NCBI RefSeq assembly: GCF_020379485.1
Contig: NC_063436.1
Span: 27,526,423 to 27,590,422, forward strand
From: Brassica napus
Lineage: Eukaryota > Streptophyta > Magnoliopsida > Brassicales > Brassicaceae
Length of the DNA: 64,000 nt
Direction of reading: 5' to 3'
The stretch's first letter is position 1, and each line of letters begins with the position of its first letter. Below the pieces are notes generated by a model. The model did no database searches and had not been told where the DNA came from. It saw nothing but the letters and a program-made list of their open reading frames with translations. Shown here one piece after another: positions 59,601 to 64,000 of this stretch. The position numbers and the translations under genes were made by a program.

Positions 59601-61548
59601 CTAAATTCTTGATTATCTCCACCGCTTTGAAAACAGAAACGTCGACGAATAGACTGTGGAGTAGAAAGGCCTTCCTATCTCGAACCTGTCTCTCTTCAGA
59701 TGTTTTACAAGGCATGGCTGCCAAAATCGCAAACTCCTTGGCCCACTTTCTCTTGTCATGCTTACCAGACCGGCCAACCCCACCGCCATCTCCCCCCCAT
59801 GTCACATCCTCCACTGGAAGTGAAGGAAAAGTAGATGGGCTATCTGCAACAACCGGAGGAACTACCCAAGTGTTTGCCCGGAAACCATAAGGAAGGTTGG
59901 CAAACTGAAACAGAACAACAAATTATTATACTATGAAGCATCTTAATCAACATAACATACAGAAGTAGCTTTTACGTACTTTATTATGCTCAATGAAAGC
60001 TTTCATAAGAGCGTCATAAGCCTGCAGACACAATCACAACCACACCAGAGATCAGAAAACACAACTGAAAAGATAAAAAGGTAAAACCTTTTATCATCAA
60101 TTGAAACTTACAGCATCAAAAGGCCTGCTTATCTGTTGCAGCAGCTCAACTAAAGAATGACACAGAAGCTGCTGTTTCCCAGCTGGGTAAAAACCTGTTC
60201 TTGACGCAACAACCGTGATCGGCTTCCCACTTGAAACTTTAACCTGCAAACAGTGAATCAAATCAGTCTCTACAGTTTCTCTCAAAAAGCAAACAAATAA
60301 GAAAGAGTGTCCTTACATCGATTTGAAAGAGATCATCTAATCCTTTATCTTCAATTGATGGACGAACAGACCTCCTGATATCTAGAATATTCAAGAAACG
60401 TGAATCAGTAAGCCAGATCAGGCAATGAAGTAGCGAGAAGGAAACTCACATTGGATCGGTGGAGTCAAGTGGGAAAAGGAGAAGAATTCGTAAAACTGCC
60501 CGAGACGAGTCGGTGGGCACATGTTGATTTCGCCCTTGTCTCCGCCTTCCGCAGCTTGAGAAGCCTCGCATCCCCCGCCGCCGTTGCCGACGACGAGTTT
60601 CTTCTCTGATTCCTTGAGCTTAGGGCTGAGAACGGAATCTGAATCGCCGGCATCCTTGTGTCCAGATTCCTTGGGAGACGTGCGAGGTACGGGCGGTTTC
60701 GACGAACCGAAGGCGGTGGTGCAGGCGACGATGTCGAGGAGCCGCCGTATGTGCGCGGTGGCTTGCTCCTCCGTATAGTCCTCTGCGAATTCAAAAAATA
60801 TTTTTTATTAATAATCTGCTGTGGGTAACCCTACGGTAGTAAATAAGATTAGCCGTTGGATTAAGAGTATAACCTTCGACGATGGTGAGGTGGCAGGGCT
60901 TGAGCGATACGATGTCAACGGAGTCCTTGAGCCTAGTGCCACGCACCTGCACCAGAAGAAAATATTGCTTCTTTTGTTAGGCGGCAAATGTCAGAAACAG
61001 AGCTAAAAAACGTCGTTGTTTTGGGCCTACGCAATACCTATGCTGGGCCCATTAGCAAATATTGAAAGAAAATGTTTTTTTAATCAAACTTTTGTAACGC
61101 CATTAACACAAAATCATCATCGAATATCATAAATGCATGAAGAGGAAACCTGGTGAGAGAGAGAGAAGTTGGTGAAGTGGCATGTCTGAACATGGACCGC
61201 CAAGAGCTTCCTCACATCTAAGATTCTGTCCGTGGAGATTCCCTTTCACCAATAACATCGTCAACTTGTGAGAATTGTATTCACTGGTTTTTTTAAACAT
61301 TATCTTATATCAAATGTTAGTGTAAGGCTCAAAACCTTGAGAGTCACTTGGGCTTCATCTGGTGTTTCAATACTTATCTCTATGACAGTGGGCAACACTG
61401 CACAACCACCACCACAATTTTAAATATTTTGTTATAGAGGAAAAGAAAGCAAAAATTGATTTGAATAACAATGAGAACCTTTCTCTTCCTTCTTCTTCTT
61501 ATCTCCTTTGCTCTTGTGTGGCTTTGTTCTCCCAGCTTTAGGAGCCAT
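53655..61548 (-). CDS. REC2: REDUCED CHLOROPLAST COVERAGE 2-like CLU/TPR protein
   Basis: Large gene of about 23 exons on the minus strand. It starts [20 protein letters not shown] at 61548, and the last exon (about 55508-53655) encodes some 617 residues. I estimate 1,770-1,780 residues, near the roughly 1,800 I recall for At4g28080. Order: basic N-terminus; CLU N-terminal ubiquitin-like region ([35 protein letters not shown]); central CLU region with [13 protein letters not shown] and [11 protein letters not shown]; then eIF3-type TPR repeats ([58 protein letters not shown]). A long disordered tail ends [16 protein letters not shown] proteins set the chloroplast share of cell volume, and the relative FRIENDLY controls mitochondrial clustering. 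I saw no broken exon, but not every join was tested. Confidence 0.92.
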
Positions 61549-62160
61549 TACCAATGGACACAATACTTAAAACGTTGGGTTACAAAACCCAAATTGAATT
61601 TGATATGTATCGAGTTGCATATACCAAGGACTTTTCTAGGGGAAGTGTGTATATGAGTGAATAGTGATGAAAAGAAGAAGAGGAAGAAGAGAGAAGGTGT
61701 GTGTGTTTTATAAGAATGACTTTGTGGTGGTAGTGAGTCTAGTGACAATGAGGAAGGAAGTAAAAGTAGTGATTGAGAAAATAGAGATTTGGAGAGAGAG
61801 AAAGAAAGGATAGGATAAGGTGCGAGAGAGCTCTTGTCTCTAAGAGTGTTTTGAGGCTAAGTAAAATTGAGGCCTCTCGTTTCTTTTGTTTGCTTCTTTA
61901 ACACCTCATCACCAACTTCATCTTTTTCTTCTCTATCTCTATCTCTCTCTCTCTCTTTTTGTTTTAAACCAATGATATTAATGTTTTGATAATCTAATTG
62001 AGATTTCAGTCATGACTTCCCATATTTGATTAATCAAACTAGTTTATTTTATTCTTGAATAAATTATAGGGTGGGCTGGTTCAAAATTAGTATGGATCCT
62101 CATGTAAAAGTAAGTCATTGTTTTCTTTTTTTGTTCAAACTTAGATTTTCAATGATAAAA
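61549..62160. other. REC2 promoter region and intergenic DNA
   Basis: On the sense (minus) strand this holds the leader and promoter of REC2, including a pyrimidine-rich region near 61640-61830 and a (CT)n-type run near 61935-61960 (plus strand). No other gene is seen. Confidence 0.5.
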
Positions 62161-62427
62161 TTAAGTTGGGTTCAAGGCCCATAAGGCATGTTTTGCCAAA
62201 GAGTCTACACTAACATTAGAAGCTCGAAGAATGAATTTAAAAGCGATAGACTTAAATGTGGTAGATTGTGAGTAGATATCTCGAAGAGTGCTATAAATCT
62301 CCAGTTTCATCTCCTTCCTATTAATCATGTTGATCAGAACTTGCGAATCCGAAAAGATGGTAATGAAGTCAAGGTTGCGAGATAGAGCATAGTTTATGGC
62401 TGAAAGAACCGTCAAGGATTCCGCCAT
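62161..62427 (-). pseudogene. RNase H-like domain fragment of a LINE-type element
   Basis: An 88-codon frame reads AESLTVLSAINYALSRNLDF, then ITIFSDSQVLINMINRKE, and near the end FKFILRASNVSVDSLAKHAL. These match the order of the plant RVT_3/RNase H-like domain (AE..A...A, F.SDS..L...I, R..N..AD.LAK) common at the 3' end of non-LTR retrotransposons. No reverse transcriptase is adjacent, so it is a remnant, or a solitary RNase H-like gene fragment. Confidence 0.7.
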
Positions 62428-62722
62428 GAGACTTAAAGATTATCATTCAAACATTAAATATTGGATTTTTTTAAAGAAAAAAATTAAACAAAAGTTCATT
62501 AATCTTTTTTTTTGAATTTTTTCTTGACACCTTATCATTTTTTCATCGCTTATCCAATTGTCATTAACCATAAGATTAAATAAGGGAAATTTGTTCCTAT
62601 AACCCAACAAAAAACACAAATCCATTAACTACCCAAAACCACACCCTTCCTCCTACTTTCTTTCCTATCTCTCTCTCTCTACCCTCTCTCTACAAATCTA
62701 ATTTTTCTTTTTTATTTGGTTA

Positions 62723-64000
62723 CTAGATTTTTTAACCGCGCTACGCGCGGATAAGATATTATATGTATTTCTTAATTCTAAAAAATAATGTATAATATTG
62801 TATTATATTATTTAAAGAATAAAAAATAAGACTACATAACATAAATATATTTTTTATATTTTCTTTGTGGAAATCATTATGTTGTTTGATTGTTGTACTT
62901 AATTCACATATTTGCATAGATATTTGTGATAGATGAATAACTATATTTTTATTATCAGTAAATAATATATATTTATTATATAATATAAGAAAAATAGAAT
63001 TATTTACTTTTTAACAAACTTGTCTCATGTTGGGGACTCGGTTATAGACATATCATATTCGAATGAAACATTTTTACACTTATCAATCTTCTTAACAATC
63101 AAGAAACAAATCTGAATATCAAAATTCATACGATCTCTTTGTGGAATAACTGCTCTGAAGAAATTGAATTTATGTATCAAAAAGGACTGGAAATGGATGT
63201 GCATATGTGTTATCTAAGTCAGCTTTACAAAAAACTATTTATAGTTCATATATCATTTATGTCCATCCTATTTTTTTGTCCATCATTTCTTAAACATCTT
63301 GAAATAAGTAATGCTAATTAATAATAAACTTTTTGCTCACAAAATAAAAATCAAATTTGTCTAATTATCGCTTAATTTGTCTAACTGATATATGTATTTC
63401 TCAATTCTAAAAAAATAATGTATAATATTATATTACATTATTTAAAAAATATAAAATATGACTACATAACATAAATATATTTTTTAAATTTTCTTTGTGA
63501 AAATCATTATGTTGTTTGATTGTTGTACTTGGTTCACATATTTGCATAGATATTTGTGATAGATGAATAACTATATTTTTATTATCAGTAAATAATATAT
63601 ATTGATTATATAATATAAGAAAAATAAAATTATTTACTTTTTAAACAAACTTGTCTCATATTGGAGACTCGGTTATAGACATATCATAAACGAAGGAGAC
63701 ATTTTTACAGTTATCAATCTTCTTAACATTGAAAAAACAAATCTACATATCAAAACAATATCTCATACGATCTACTTGTGGAATAACTACTCTGAAGAAA
63801 TTGAATTTAGGCATCAAAAATGACTGAAAATGAATGTGCAGATATGTTATCTAAGTCTGCATCACAAAGTACTATTCATAGTTATCATTAATGTCTATCC
63901 TATTTTTTTGTCCACCATTTCTTAAACATCTTGAAATAACTGATGCTAATTAATAATAAAAAAATCAAATTTGTCTAATTATCGCTTAAATATTTTATTA
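62723..64000 (-). mobile_element. Helitron 3' end, element continuing beyond the window
   Basis: On the minus strand a strong hairpin CCGCGC-GTA-GCGCGG (about 62737-62751) is followed by TTAAAAAAT and CTAG (62723-62726), then T. This is the standard Helitron 3' terminus. The element extends rightwards; no 5' TC terminus is seen before the window ends. The interior is a tandem duplication. A plus-strand 60-codon frame in it is not considered coding. Confidence 0.65.
62762..64000. repeat. Tandem direct duplication with a unit of about 629 bp
   Basis: The block starting TATGTATTTCTTAATTCTAA at 62762 recurs from 63391 with small changes. Shared landmarks include GACTACATAACATAAATATA, GACTCGGTTATAGACATATC and CATTTCTTAAACATCTTGAA. 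The second copy is cut by the window end or finishes near it. Confidence 0.88.

Overview
The window is plant nuclear DNA. Genes are split by GT-AG introns, intergenic DNA is AT-rich, and transposons are dense. Gene content and order match, from memory of the Arabidopsis annotation, the chromosome 4 interval around At4g27950-At4g28080: CRF4, SLAH2, a DUF3444 gene, an AAA ATPase, a single-helix LHC-motif protein, a GNAT acetyltransferase, TETRASPANIN7, COX6B and REC2. Several expected interleaved genes (for example UBC9, YLMG1-2, a PPR gene, UMAMIT33 and an AFG1-like ATPase) are not visible. Colinearity with gene loss plus young transposons suggests a Brassicaceae species with a fractionated genome, plausibly the Brassica/Raphanus lineage. 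The species is inferred, not proven.

Layout. 1-3.1 kb: AT-rich intergenic DNA. 3.15-4.13 kb: CRF4-like AP2/ERF factor (minus). 4.4-11.3 kb: gene-poor DNA with a mariner-like relic, a fold-back inverted repeat, a duplicated 5' gene fragment and two short non-autonomous Helitrons. 11.6-17.6 kb: a decayed minus-strand gene with two heat-shock-factor-type winged-helix domains, the second split by a complete Ty3/gypsy element (11831-16935, LTRs identical by eye, TSD CATTG, intact gag-pol). 18.0-18.8 kb: an unclassified insertion. 19.4-21.3 kb: SLAH2-like anion channel (minus). 22.6-24.1 kb: DUF3444/coiled-coil gene with a frameshift. 24.6-25.4 kb: Mutator-type MITE. 25.7-29.9 kb: AAA ATPase carrying a hAT-type MITE in an intron. 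30.3-31.8 kb: LHC-motif protein. 32.3-33.8 kb: GNAT acetyltransferase. 34.0-49.8 kb: a three-level transposon nest. 50.5-51.7 kb: tetraspanin. 52.1-52.9 kb: COX6B. 53.7-61.5 kb: REC2. 62.2 kb to the end: a LINE-type RNase H remnant and the 3' end of a Helitron with a 0.63-kb tandem duplication.

The nest is the most striking structure. A roughly 0.56-kb Helitron (34026-49801) was interrupted by a LARD-like LTR element with about 3.68-kb LTRs and only a 785-bp non-coding interior (TSD AATAA). The 3' LTR of that element was then interrupted by a full-length minus-strand Ty3/gypsy element (952-bp LTRs, TSD CCCTG). The inner element's polyprotein runs about 165 codons into its own LTR.

The host genes are unrelated housekeeping, signalling and organelle genes and form no pathway. 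I saw no tRNA, rRNA or CRISPR features and no evidence of a new defence or metabolic system. Exon joins were worked out by eye from GT-AG sites and reading phase and have not been checked against transcripts.
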